From Heterostelium multicystogenum (lineage: Eukaryota; Evosea; Eumycetozoa; Acytosteliales; Acytosteliaceae): a DNA stretch of 15,829 bases. Shown piece by piece: positions 8,225 through 15,829 of the stretch (positions within the stretch are counted from its first letter, which is position 1; every line of letters starts with the position of its first letter). The stretch spans positions 1 to 15,829 of the forward strand of contig RCNN01000426.1 of the NCBI GenBank assembly GCA_003667245.1, in the 5' to 3' direction. A model generated the notes under the pieces. It did no database searches, was not told the origin of the DNA, and saw nothing but the letters and a program-made list of their open reading frames with translations. Position numbers and translations under genes: made by a program.

Positions 8225-8881
8225 CTAATAATCATCTTGTTGGAAGGTAGATTCATCAAAATCACCACTAGAGAATCCAGGTTCGAAAGTAAGAGTAATT
8301 GAAATTGGTGATGAATTATTGATAAAACGAAAATCAACTCTATGGAGGACATCATTGTAGAAACATTTCCAAGTGTAACTACAGCCAGGTGTGTGAAGAA
8401 CTTGCTTCGCCCAAGCAACAACGGGTGCAAACTCCAATTGGTAATAATTCCTATATATCAAATACAAGCTTTGGTGATGGTCAACTAAGTTTGGTTTGTA
8501 GAGTGTAATTTCGTTTATTTTTTGATAGAGGAAACCATCATTTGATAATTTAATATTGAAGTTTGTATATCTTTGATTGTTGAGAGTCATAACATTGATA
8601 GAAAGTGTCGAGCAATATTTGAGTTTGTCAAACTGGTAAGGTGTCAAAAATTTTCTGGAGAATGTCCTTGTCCACAAAGGAGGTGAGAGATCTAAACCAG
8701 CTTTGGTGATATCTGAATGCCAAGCTTTGAATATTTCTGAAAGTCTGTCAAACTTTATTTTCTCTGGATTTTGTCTAATCAATTCTTGGTAATTGGGGAG
8801 AACCTCAATCATTTCGAATGAAAATCTTCTTTCACTTTGGTCTTTAGGATATAATTGATTGTAGAGATAATAATCTGACAT
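8225..8881 (-). CDS. Uncharacterised 218-residue protein
   Basis: Not recognised. I start it at ATG 8881 (MSDYYLYNQLYPKDQSERR). The longer open frame upstream is an AT-rich run of Ile/Phe/Asn that looks like untranslated leader. The protein is uninterrupted and of mixed composition. It has an N-terminal helical part (IEVLPNYQELIRQNPEKIKF), an aromatic-rich centre (WHSDITKAGLDLSPPLWTRT), and a C-terminal half of alternating strands (YTWKCFYNDVLHRVDFRFI, ISITLTFEPGF) that suggests a beta fold. It has no signal peptide, membrane segment or known catalytic motif. It lies between the DUF4419 gene and FNIP gene 2, on the same strand as both, in an apparently fast-evolving block. Probably a dictyostelid-restricted protein. 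Confidence 0.75.
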   Translation of the reverse strand: MSDYYLYNQLYPKDQSERRFSFEMIEVLPNYQELIRQNPEKIKFDRLSEIFKAWHSDITKAGLDLSPPLWTRTFSRKFLTPYQFDKLKYCSTLSINVMTLNNQRYTNFNIKLSNDGFLYQKINEITLYKPNLVDHHQSLYLIYRNYYQLEFAPVVAWAKQVLHTPGCSYTWKCFYNDVLHRVDFRFINNSSPISITLTFEPGFSSGDFDESTFQQDDY

Positions 8882-9207
8882 TTCTTTTGATAAAAAAAAT
8901 TGGAAATATAAATTATAAATGTGTGTATGATTTAAATTGGAAAATAAACAAATAAAAAAAATTACATAAATTAATATAAAATAAATTGGTTGAGAGACAC
9001 AATCTTCCAATCTCTTGGATACTTGTAACTTTTAACTTGTTTTTTGAGTAAAACTTGGATGATCAATAAAAACAAAAAGTTATAAGTTTAAAGTTTTCAC
9101 AATAACAATTAACAAGAAACAAACAGCACAAAAGAGATATTTTATAATTACTCTATTTGTAAATAAATAACTATGCTTTATATTTATTTTAATTCTAGCT
9201 GGTGTAT
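8882..9207. other. AT-rich spacer, 5' flank of the orphan gene
   Basis: Contains A-rich and T-rich runs typical of a dictyostelid promoter region and the 3' end of FNIP gene 2. No separate gene was seen. Confidence 0.5.
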
Positions 9208-10842
9208 TCATTGAAGGAATTCTCTTAAATCATTTGTTGAATTGATAAATCCTCCACTTTTTTTATTGTCTCCATTTCTTATACCAATAAATGTCGTTGA
9301 CTCGTTAATTCTCCTCAATTCCATAAAGTTAAATGTAATTACCTTGACTGATAATGGAATATCTTCCAAAGTGCTTTGATTTCGAAAATAATCGAAAGGA
9401 ATTATAAGTTCAAGTCTCATTGGCTGGGTAGAGGTGGGTTGATCTTGGCTAAATACATCTTTAATCAAAATAATATCAAAAAGGGCCAACTTTTTCAGAG
9501 TTTTTGGCAGAATGGAAAAAGGTAGGTATCTGTTACCCTTTTTAATATTAAATCCTTGTACTGAAAGCGACTCCAAGTGAGGTGTAAATGAAAAAATCCT
9601 CTTTAAATCGGAAATTTCATTTGGGCAAATATATAAATGCTTAATGGATGATGGAAATAATTCTGGTTTGATTGACTTTGAATACATTAAAATTTCAACA
9701 CTCTCAATGCCCTCGGGAAAAATACCAAGATCACTTGAGGCCTCTACACATGAAACTCTAAATTTTCTAACTGTTGAAGGCAGACTTCCACTAGTCAAAG
9801 AAATATCATATGAAATATAATCGATATCTGTAATTGTTTCTGGGAAAGAACCTGGAGGAACTAGAGTTTTTGGATCAGCCACACGAAGTGAAACCTTGGT
9901 GGTAGATGGTGGAAAATATTTCAAATATTGCCAATCGATTCCGAATGCCTCCTTCAGATTTACAAAGGCTCTTAAAGTCTCCATAGTATCTTGTTTCAGC
10001 ATGACAGTGCCGCTTATTCGCAAAGATTCAAGTGTCTTTGGTAAGAGTTCAATATCAAGAACAGTATAAGCATGCAGTTGCAGTTTTTTCAAATTCTTGG
10101 GAATGAGCCCTTCTAATACCATTTGATTTGGTAGGTACAAAACTAGTGTCTCAAGAGTTTCGGGGAAAATTCCAGGGGAAAGCTCTTTGGAGGTGGTCAA
10201 AGTGACTGACTTTAAACCATTGGGAAAACTAGCTGTAAACTCAGAGGATATATCAAGAGTTATTCTCTTGAGCTTACTGGGAAGGCTTTTGTGATCAAAA
10301 TCCAACGATCTGCAAAGAATATTCATGGATCGGATGTTGGTTTTCGAAAGATCCAGCTTTAGATCGGTATAACCATTCAACTTGATATCTAAAGAGCCAA
10401 CATCAGGTGGCACATCAACATCTTCAAGTTTTAATGATCGGGAGAACCTTGTTATATCAAAAGTGATATGGTAGTCATATTTGAAGATAGAATTATTCCT
10501 CTTTGAGCAGTTTACCAAGAGTGTGGATTTGCAGTTGTGCTTCTTCGCTTGCAGAGCGCGTCTGAATTGGCTGACATACGACGGCAATGACCGCAGATCA
10601 CTCTCAGAGCGGTGGTCAGGAAACAGCTTGTGGCTAAAGTGTAAATAGCTATTTCGACTGTGGTATAGTCTCTTACATGTCAAGCTAAAGCAAATGAGAT
10701 CCAAGATCGATAATCTATTTTTATAAGACAGTATCTCTGACAACAACAAGTATGATAAATTTACAATACATCTACTATTGTTATTGCTATTACTATTGTT
10801 ATTATTATTGTTGTTGTTATTGTTGTTACTATCATTGCTCAT
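9208..10842 (-). CDS. F-box-like / FNIP-repeat leucine-rich protein, single exon (paralogue 2)
   Basis: The 544-residue uninterrupted frame starts MSND followed by an Asn tract of about 20 residues. An F-box-like domain follows at about residues 26-65 (LSYLLLSEILSYKNRLSILD, LICFSLTCKRLYH). Then come VPPDVGSLDIKL and about ten FNIP-type LRR units, for example GLIPKNLKKLQLHA, LLPKTLESLRISG, GSLPSTVRKFRVSC, LFPSSIKHLYIC and ILPKTLKKLALFD. It shares overall architecture and the C-terminal motif (INSTNDLREFL) with the gene at 4107-5871, so the two are paralogues. This copy lacks the intron and ends about 17 residues earlier. By family, the expected role is substrate choice for an SCF-type ubiquitin ligase; binding to Skp1 is inferred only. 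Confidence 0.88.
   Translation of the reverse strand: MSNDSNNNNNNNNNNNSNSNNNSRCIVNLSYLLLSEILSYKNRLSILDLICFSLTCKRLYHSRNSYLHFSHKLFPDHRSESDLRSLPSYVSQFRRALQAKKHNCKSTLLVNCSKRNNSIFKYDYHITFDITRFSRSLKLEDVDVPPDVGSLDIKLNGYTDLKLDLSKTNIRSMNILCRSLDFDHKSLPSKLKRITLDISSEFTASFPNGLKSVTLTTSKELSPGIFPETLETLVLYLPNQMVLEGLIPKNLKKLQLHAYTVLDIELLPKTLESLRISGTVMLKQDTMETLRAFVNLKEAFGIDWQYLKYFPPSTTKVSLRVADPKTLVPPGSFPETITDIDYISYDISLTSGSLPSTVRKFRVSCVEASSDLGIFPEGIESVEILMYSKSIKPELFPSSIKHLYICPNEISDLKRIFSFTPHLESLSVQGFNIKKGNRYLPFSILPKTLKKLALFDIILIKDVFSQDQPTSTQPMRLELIIPFDYFRNQSTLEDIPLSVKVITFNFMELRRINESTTFIGIRNGDNKKSGGFINSTNDLREFLQ
10776..10830 (-). repeat. AAT/AAC trinucleotide repeat coding poly-Asn
   Basis: An almost pure run of AAT and AAC codons (reading GTT/ATT on the plus strand) encodes the Asn tract at the FNIP gene 2 N terminus. 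Asn homopolymers from AAT/AAC repeats are a trademark of dictyostelid proteomes. Confidence 0.8.
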
Positions 10843-11523
10843 TAAATCTATATGTTATAAGTTTTTAATAATTATAAAATAAAATGAAATCTAATAACTC
10901 ATCATTTTATTTTAAGACACACACCAAAAATTTAAATGTCGAGTTGTTCAACAACCATTTTGTTTATTATATAGATTTATATTTTTTTCAAAATTTTATT
11001 GTTATGTTAAGGTTCAAAAACTTTATTTTATCTTTCATGAAATACAATTACAATATAATAATAATAAAAAAACAAGAAAAAAACAAAAGATTTTATCAGA
11101 TACACAGGGAACCAACACACAAATCCCAAACTTGGATATAAGTCAAAGGTAGCATGCAATTTTTAACACTTGTGGGGGAGGGTTTTCTTAAAATTAAAAT
11201 TAAAATGAAATTGTAAAAATATTTCGCTTTTATTGTTTGAATGAAATTTCCATTTGTATAAATAAATAATCTGTGTCAAATTACAATTACAATTATCATA
11301 CATAACATATACATATATACATAGATATAGATATCTTATTTCTACTTATACAATATCAAGAACTAAAATAATACAATACATACATATACATATATACATA
11401 CATTTTCATTTATATTAAACTTTTATATATTTAGTTAGGTTTAAGTTAAGCCACCATAGAATTATTTAGAATCAGTTAGTTTCACAATTAAAAAGATCCA
11501 AATCAATAGAATAGTTTTTAGAT
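10843..11523. other. Divergent promoter spacer between FNIP gene 2 and the 11524 gene
   Basis: AT-rich throughout, with ATACATA-type low complexity at about 11295-11405. An 85-codon open frame (10884-11141) is Phe/Asn/Ile/Lys low complexity and not a gene. The only composition outlier is the G-rich block at 11171-11183. Confidence 0.5.
11170..11184 (+). promoter_or_regulatory. Candidate G-box (TGTGGGGGAGGG)
   Basis: A G-rich block stands out from pure AT spacer about 340 bp before the start codon at 11524. Dictyostelids use G/T-rich G-boxes bound by GBF in developmental promoters; this resembles one. Only a single block is seen, so the assignment is weak. Confidence 0.3.
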
Positions 11524-13813
11524 ATGAGTAAGAGTAATAGTACTCTAGAATTTAATGATAATGTTGATGTTGATGAGAATAGCAAACAGTCTTCTGTAGT
11601 TGAACCAATGAACCATTTGGATTTGAGTACGAGCAGTGGAAATACAACTCTAAAAGATCCACAAAGATATATATTCAATGATGTTGAAGTGGACTCTAAT
11701 TCTGTTGATTTGAATGAAATTGTAAACAAGACTCCAAAGCTGTCAATGGTAAACAGTAGTCAGTTATTACCGACCTTATCAAAAGACTTTGTTGATGACG
11801 ATGAAGCATCTTCAAATTTGAAATCATCAAGAAATAGTTCAAGATCGAAAGATGATAGTTTGACAGATCAACAAAAAGATGATAAAGGCAGCTCTTTAAG
11901 TAGAAAGAATAGTCTTGTTGACATGCATCATTCTAGCGCAATCCACGATGAAAGCAATATGGAGAGTGTTGAGCATCAACATTACAGTGACAGTAGTGAT
12001 TCATCTTATGTCACAGATGAAGACAATGAAGATGAACATGACGCTCATTTGGATATGTCAGATACGACTCCTACTTCGCCAAACTCTACTACATCCACGG
12101 AGGATCCGACCGACGACATCCACTCAGATCCTATCATCAAAAGAGAGAAATCCATTCACACTAGAGAATAAACAGAGTAGAGAAATCTATACATCTAAGA
12201 TCCTTGACAGACAAAAGAGTTTAGAAAACGTACCAACCTACTACTCAACAATTAAACCACTCATCAACAAAAGTAAGTAAATCCCTCCATGATAATAATA
12301 GCTGGGTCAAGCAATCGATTGAAGTGATACTAATGGAGATTTCTTTGCTATTACAGGACACAGCTTTATAAAGAAAATAGTCAATAGAGTTTTCAACACA
12401 CTAAAATCTGCGACTTCAGAGGATCTATTGACATCACAGAAGAACCAGATTCTAAAGGAACTCTTCCGCAATGTAGCTTCAGAATTGGATGACTCTGTAT
12501 TGGTTTATTTACAGTGTGTGGATAACAAGCAAGCTTCACCTGCACGACCAAAAAGCTTCACATCGTTCTCACCGCTTCATCTATCTGCTGATAATGTTGC
12601 AATGCCACCAATGACTCTGTTGAACGAGTACTCTGACTCGCCCATCCAAGAAACAAAGCTACCTCACACAGCCAACCTACTAGAAAATCATCTTATCACA
12701 GCTATCCAATTTTAGACGATAAAAATAACGCCAACCATCTATTACTATCAACTGATTTCACAATATTTCTACAATGTTCCCAACGAAGTAGATCGATTTC
12801 GACCACTGCTAAACTCTCTCTGGAACAATCATTGTTGTTTTTCTCATATTCTCATCACTCTTTAATCAATGGGTAAGCATCATACTGGACACACCAACGC
12901 GACTAAAATCAATCTAACTTGAATCTGGCATATTAAGATATTGGAATATCGTTTGTCATTGATACCACAGGTCAATGTATTTATCAGGCGACCAACAGGT
13001 TATTTTGGCACGATATGGATCACACTACACAGAAATTCAAGGATATCTATTTGCTACTGAAACAAAAGTTGTTGGACGGCTCACTGTGGCGCGGCTTGAA
13101 CGAAGCCTGACCCAAGTGACGAACCTCTCGTCGTTAGAAACAGAAGAAATTTGGATTGATTTCTACCATATTATCACAGTGTTCTACTTTATTACGCGAT
13201 TGTCAGAAGTTGATCAGCAGTCGTTGGACATCTTCACCAACAGTGTACATATCGAATACCAAAACTACATCAATGAAAAAAAAGATTCCACCGACCAAAC
13301 ACAGCTAACGGTAAACGATATCTTTGTTCGTGGAATCAATTCGACAACTTTATTTAATCAAACCCGAAGAAGTACTTATAAAATACATTGACCTCTGTAC
13401 ATTATTTAAAGGTATGTATAAGAATAAGTAAATAGTCAAACTATCTTTAAATTGAACCAACACCTATTAATTATAAATCTCTTTAGATTGGAATTTAAAT
13501 GCAGTTAAAAAATTTAAATTACAATCATGTTTATATTCATTTTCAAAGCCAGGATCACCCTTTCACATGCCTAGAGAAGTTAGAGTTGCTTCTCGTAAAA
13601 CATTGGATATTCTTTTCCCCAGATGGAAAGATATCACGTTATACAGTTAATCTTTTCTTCAGACTTTTTACATCCCTATTACTCCACAGGATCCATTGTA
13701 CATTGGATAATAGAGACCACAAAATCCCTTTTACCTTCTTTTATTCTCAAACTTTTTTAAATATCTACCAAAGAGTAAACAACAAACAATCAAGCCAATC
13801 TCAACGACCTTAA
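11524..13813 (+). CDS. Large uncharacterised protein with acidic Ser-rich N terminus, four exons, frames interrupted
   Basis: Not recognised. Exon 1 (11524-12272) encodes about 215 disordered residues rich in Ser, Asp and Glu (SDSSDSSYVTDEDNEDEHDA), with several R-x-x-S motifs. From there the protein looks folded: YYSTIKPLINK, then SFIKKIVNRVFNTLK, ISFVIDTTGQCIYQATNRLF, WIDFYHIITVFYFITRLSEV, PEEVLIKYIDLCTLF, VRVASRKTLDILFPRWKDI and a hydrophobic NLFFRLFTSLLLHRIHC near the end. Exons 2-4 are about 12357-12872, 12938-13411 and 13487-13813. One-base corrections are needed near 12166, 12680 (A4), 12872 (GGG at the donor), 13105, 13340 and 13650. Gene structure is well supported because each frame resumes conserved-looking protein. 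Function cannot be inferred. Confidence 0.68.
12273..12356 (+). other. Intron 1 of the 11524 gene
   Basis: The donor is GTAAGTAAAT and the acceptor ATTACAG (84 nt), both near consensus. The junction PLINK-R-HSFIKKIV is in frame. Confidence 0.78.
12873..12937 (+). other. Intron 2 of the 11524 gene
   Basis: The donor is GTAAGCATC and the acceptor ATTAAG (65 nt). The frames on either side (HHSLIN and DIGISFVIDTTG) match only if one G of the GGG at the donor is removed. Confidence 0.6.
13412..13486 (+). other. Intron 3 of the 11524 gene
   Basis: The donor is GTATGTATAAG and the acceptor CTTTAG (75 nt). The junction CTLFK-D-WNLNAVKKF is in frame through a split Asp codon. Confidence 0.75.
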
Positions 13814-14640
13814 ACTAAACTACTGAATAAATCACCTTTAATTTTGTATATTTTTTATTATTATTTATCAAACCTATAAAATCTATGAAATATATATTTT
13901 TAAATAAAAATCAAAACATTTAATTTTTTGTAAATGATAAGGTTGAACTTCTCACTTTTTCATTTTATTGCAAACATTAGCTGAGCATCGTAACAACATC
14001 AATAATATTATTAATATGTAGGCATTGAGTACTAGAAAAAATAGTATTTATATAACATTAAGGAACGAAGAAAAGATAATGAAACTCTCAAAAAAACCTT
14101 TCGTTCACCAATTTTTAAACAAGACATGACTAAATTTAGAGATATAAAGATCTAAATACAAAGCATACCATACTACTACGACTACTATTATTATTATTTC
14201 TAAATATCACCTTTTCAACAATAAAAGAAACACTCATAACACCTTATAAGCAATCATCTCTCCACCCCCCACACAACCCCCTAACATATCTTGTTTGTTC
14301 TTCTATCAACTCACGCACGAATGAATGAATTGATATAAATAATAATAATAATTAATACAAAAAACAAAAAACAACAATAATAAATATAATAATATTATTA
14401 CTATTATTAATAATCAATATTAATAATAAACAAATTTAAATTTAATTGGATTGAATCTAATCTAGATGGATAGATTCTCACTTCACTTCACTCTTAATAA
14501 TATTTGATTATCAATATAAATATACATAAATTAGAGAGTAGAGATAAATAGAGATAAGGAGGAATCAATACTACAACAAATAACAACAACAATTAATCAT
14601 ATTTTTATTTATTCTATATAGTAATAGTAGATAAGAAGCA
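13814..14640. other. AT-rich spacer upstream of the small membrane-protein gene
   Basis: Low-complexity AAT/ATT DNA with no credible ORF. The only sharp compositional feature is the C-rich block at 14261-14281, discussed separately. Confidence 0.5.
14261..14281 (-). promoter_or_regulatory. Candidate tandem G-boxes (minus strand GGGGTTGTGTGGGGGG)
   Basis: A C-rich block on the plus strand reads as two adjacent G/T-rich boxes on the minus strand, about 410 bp before the ATG at 14694. It stands alone in several hundred bases of A/T. The pattern resembles G-box elements bound by the dictyostelid factor GBF; the link to this gene is by proximity only. Confidence 0.35.
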
Positions 14641-14688
14641 ATGTCAATCACATTCAAACATCTACAGAATAGTGATTTGAGAGCATAA
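14641..14688 (+). CDS. Upstream ORF of 15 codons before the small membrane-protein gene
   Basis: An ATG at 14641 in A-rich context opens a 15-codon frame (MSITFKHLQNSDLRA) ending in TAA only 5 nt before the main ATG at 14694. If the transcript starts upstream of 14641, scanning ribosomes would meet it first, which could limit translation of the main frame or favour reinitiation. A start site downstream of 14641 would make it irrelevant. Confidence 0.35.
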   Translation: MSITFKHLQNSDLRA

Positions 14689-14693
14689 TCAAA

Positions 14694-14968
14694 ATGCCCT
14701 TCTCTACATTCCTATTTACAAGACTACCAAGAGAACTAACTGAATACAGTATCTTCTTGTCAGTTGCTATCATTTCATTGGTCATTGTATTTTTCGTTTT
14801 CATGGGTCTCATTATATTTGCTGTAGGTATCCTAATTTTCAGTAGAATTTAATCTAAAACCAAACATCGAAATAACTTACCAATTATAATTGGAATATAT
14901 CACAGGGAACAAGAGCACCTCCACAGAGAACTTCATCGAAAAAGAAATCTAAATCAAAAGTAAAATAA
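14694..14968 (+). CDS. Small single-pass membrane protein with Lys-rich tail, 63 residues, two exons
   Basis: Exon 1 (14694-14822) codes MPFSTFLFTRLPRELTEYS followed by a long hydrophobic helix at residues 20-43 (IFLSVAIISLVIVFFVFMGL plus IIFA). Exon 2 (14906-14968) codes GTRAPPQRTSSKKKSKSKVK and a TAA stop. The intron (14823-14905, GTAGGTATCC..ATCACAG, 83 nt) is phase 0. Skipping the splice would give only six more residues and lose the basic tail. A single helix followed by a strongly basic tail predicts an endomembrane protein, probably ER, with the tail in the cytosol. I do not recognise the family. It is too small for ordinary ORF cut-offs and easily missed. Confidence 0.7.
14823..14905 (+). 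other. Intron of the small membrane-protein gene
   Basis: The donor is GTAGGTATCC and the acceptor TATCACAG (83 nt), with a stop codon inside. Splicing at phase 0 adds the 20-residue basic tail. Confidence 0.7.
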
Positions 14969-15194
14969 GAGAATCATCAAATCAAATCAAAAACATTATA
15001 CATCCAACCACAATAAAACATATTAAAAGATCCATCCATCCATTCATCCATTTCATTATTTATTCCAATACTAACTCATTAGATCAAATCATCTAACATT
15101 AACACAACTTACATTCATCCTTTTACATCAAATGGTTTAAATGTATTTATTAATTCTTGCGAATATTTAAATATATTAATTTAGAGACTAGGTT

Positions 15195-15829
15195 ATAAAA
15201 GTAGAGCAGAGGACAGGTATGGATTATCATCTCCATTAGATTCAGATATAGTATCACACAAGCAATAAGTATATAAGAATGTTGCTTTTCGACAACAACG
15301 GCAATAGAATCTCAAGATTCAAGTAATCAAGTCCTATACTTTCTCTAAACTCTAGGCATCGATACCATCTCCTATAGCATTTGGTTAAAAAATCTAAAGG
15401 ATTCAATAACTTTGGCAAAACCGCATCAAAGTTCAGGTTCAAAGAAGCAAAAGGTATTGAGACGTAAGAGCATTGAACTAAATATTCTATAATCGATTTG
15501 ACGAAGAAAGCTGCTACGATACAGAATACACATCTTCTTCACTCTCAAGCGAAGAAGAACATTTAAATCGAAATGGAAATCCAACAAGCAGATCACACCA
15601 ACGGTAGTAAAATACATTTTGACAATGATCCTGTTATTTACCAGGAAATGACCATAGAATACGACGAAGAAAGTGAAGAAGAGTGAAAGCGAAAGCATCA
15701 ATGAAAGTAGTGAGAGCAGTATAAGTGATAATGAACTTTTCAGATGACCCTGAGAGTCGGAGGATTTCTGAAAATTACTATGGATCACAGTTTTCTCGTG
15801 CTTCAATGCAGGATGACTCCGACGGATCG
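15195..15829 (+). CDS. Acidic Ser/Glu-rich protein, 3' truncated by the window, frames heavily interrupted
   Basis: Not recognised. The plus strand gives a chain of short protein-like pieces in changing frames: SRAEDRYGLSSPLDSDIVSH, ESQDSSNQVLYFL, LKNLKDSITLAKPHQSSGSK, LRRKSIELN, FDEESCYDTEYTSSSLSSEE, KIHFDNDPVIYQEMTIEYDE, ESESINESSESSISDNEL and SDDPESRRISENYYGSQFSR. The composition (Ser, Glu, Asp with isolated basic patches) suggests a largely disordered protein. Frame changes come every 60-100 bases, much denser than elsewhere, consistent with low-quality sequence near a contig end. The start is not certain. Open frames on the minus strand here are antisense shadows (runs of Leu, Ser and Phe). 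Confidence 0.5.

Noticed and set aside
10884..11141. 85-codon plus-strand frame
   Set aside because: Phe/Ile/Asn/Lys low complexity from AT-rich spacer, no domain or splice support.
11472..11729. Minus-strand 85-codon Ser/Leu-rich frame
   Set aside because: Antisense shadow of the acidic Ser-rich exon starting at 11524.
15254..15806. Minus-strand Leu/Phe-rich frames suggestive of membrane proteins
   Set aside because: They are the complement of Glu/Ser-rich plus-strand coding pieces, which explains the Leu, Phe and Ser runs.
1..15829. CRISPR arrays, rRNA genes, bacterial-type operons, phage or viral genes
   Set aside because: None seen; the intron structure and composition are those of a eukaryotic nuclear genome.

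Overview
The window looks like nuclear DNA from a dictyostelid social amoeba. The evidence is strongly AT-rich spacers with near-homopolymeric A/T tracts, very short introns (about 55-90 nt, GTAAG/GTAGG donors), an Asn homopolymer coded by AAT/AAC, and two F-box-like/FNIP-repeat leucine-rich proteins, a family expanded in dictyostelids. Coding DNA is less AT-biased than I would expect for Dictyostelium discoideum itself, so a different dictyostelid is likely. I cannot name the species.

Layout. (1) 1-1308 (+): the C-terminal part of an ATAD5/Elg1-type RFC-like AAA protein (PCNA unloading), cut by the window start. (2) 3164-1440 (-): a four-exon gene for a TPR-like protein with an N-terminal membrane segment, unidentified. 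(3) 3702-3781 (+): a tRNA-Thr(CGU) gene with a 10-nt intron. About 45 bp upstream is a 33-bp T11-led insertion flanked by 15-bp direct repeats. (4) 5871-4107 (-): a two-exon FNIP-repeat protein. (5) 7222-6032 (-): a DUF4419-family gene in which roughly 145 bp of the coding region reads in sense only on the opposite strand (an internal inversion). (6) 7223-8224: spacer with possible gene relics. (7) 8881-8225 (-): an intact orphan gene. (8) 10842-9208 (-): a single-exon FNIP paralogue with an Asn-rich N terminus. (9) 11524-13813 (+): a four-exon gene with an acidic Ser-rich N terminus and a folded but unrecognised C-terminal region. (10) 14694-14968 (+): a 63-residue single-pass membrane protein in two exons, preceded by a short upstream ORF. 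(11) about 15195-15829 (+): the start of an acidic Ser/Glu-rich gene running off the end.

Reading frames are unevenly preserved. The ATAD5-like, TPR-like, 11524 and terminal genes each need several one-base shifts, many in A/T homopolymers, to give a continuous protein. The two FNIP genes, the orphan gene and the N-terminal 309 codons of the DUF4419 gene are clean. I read most shifts as base-calling errors in a draft assembly rather than decay, because both sides of each shift still look like conserved protein. There is no operon logic. The minus-strand block at 4.1-10.8 kb is a cluster of lineage-expanded family genes placed between apparently single-copy genes.
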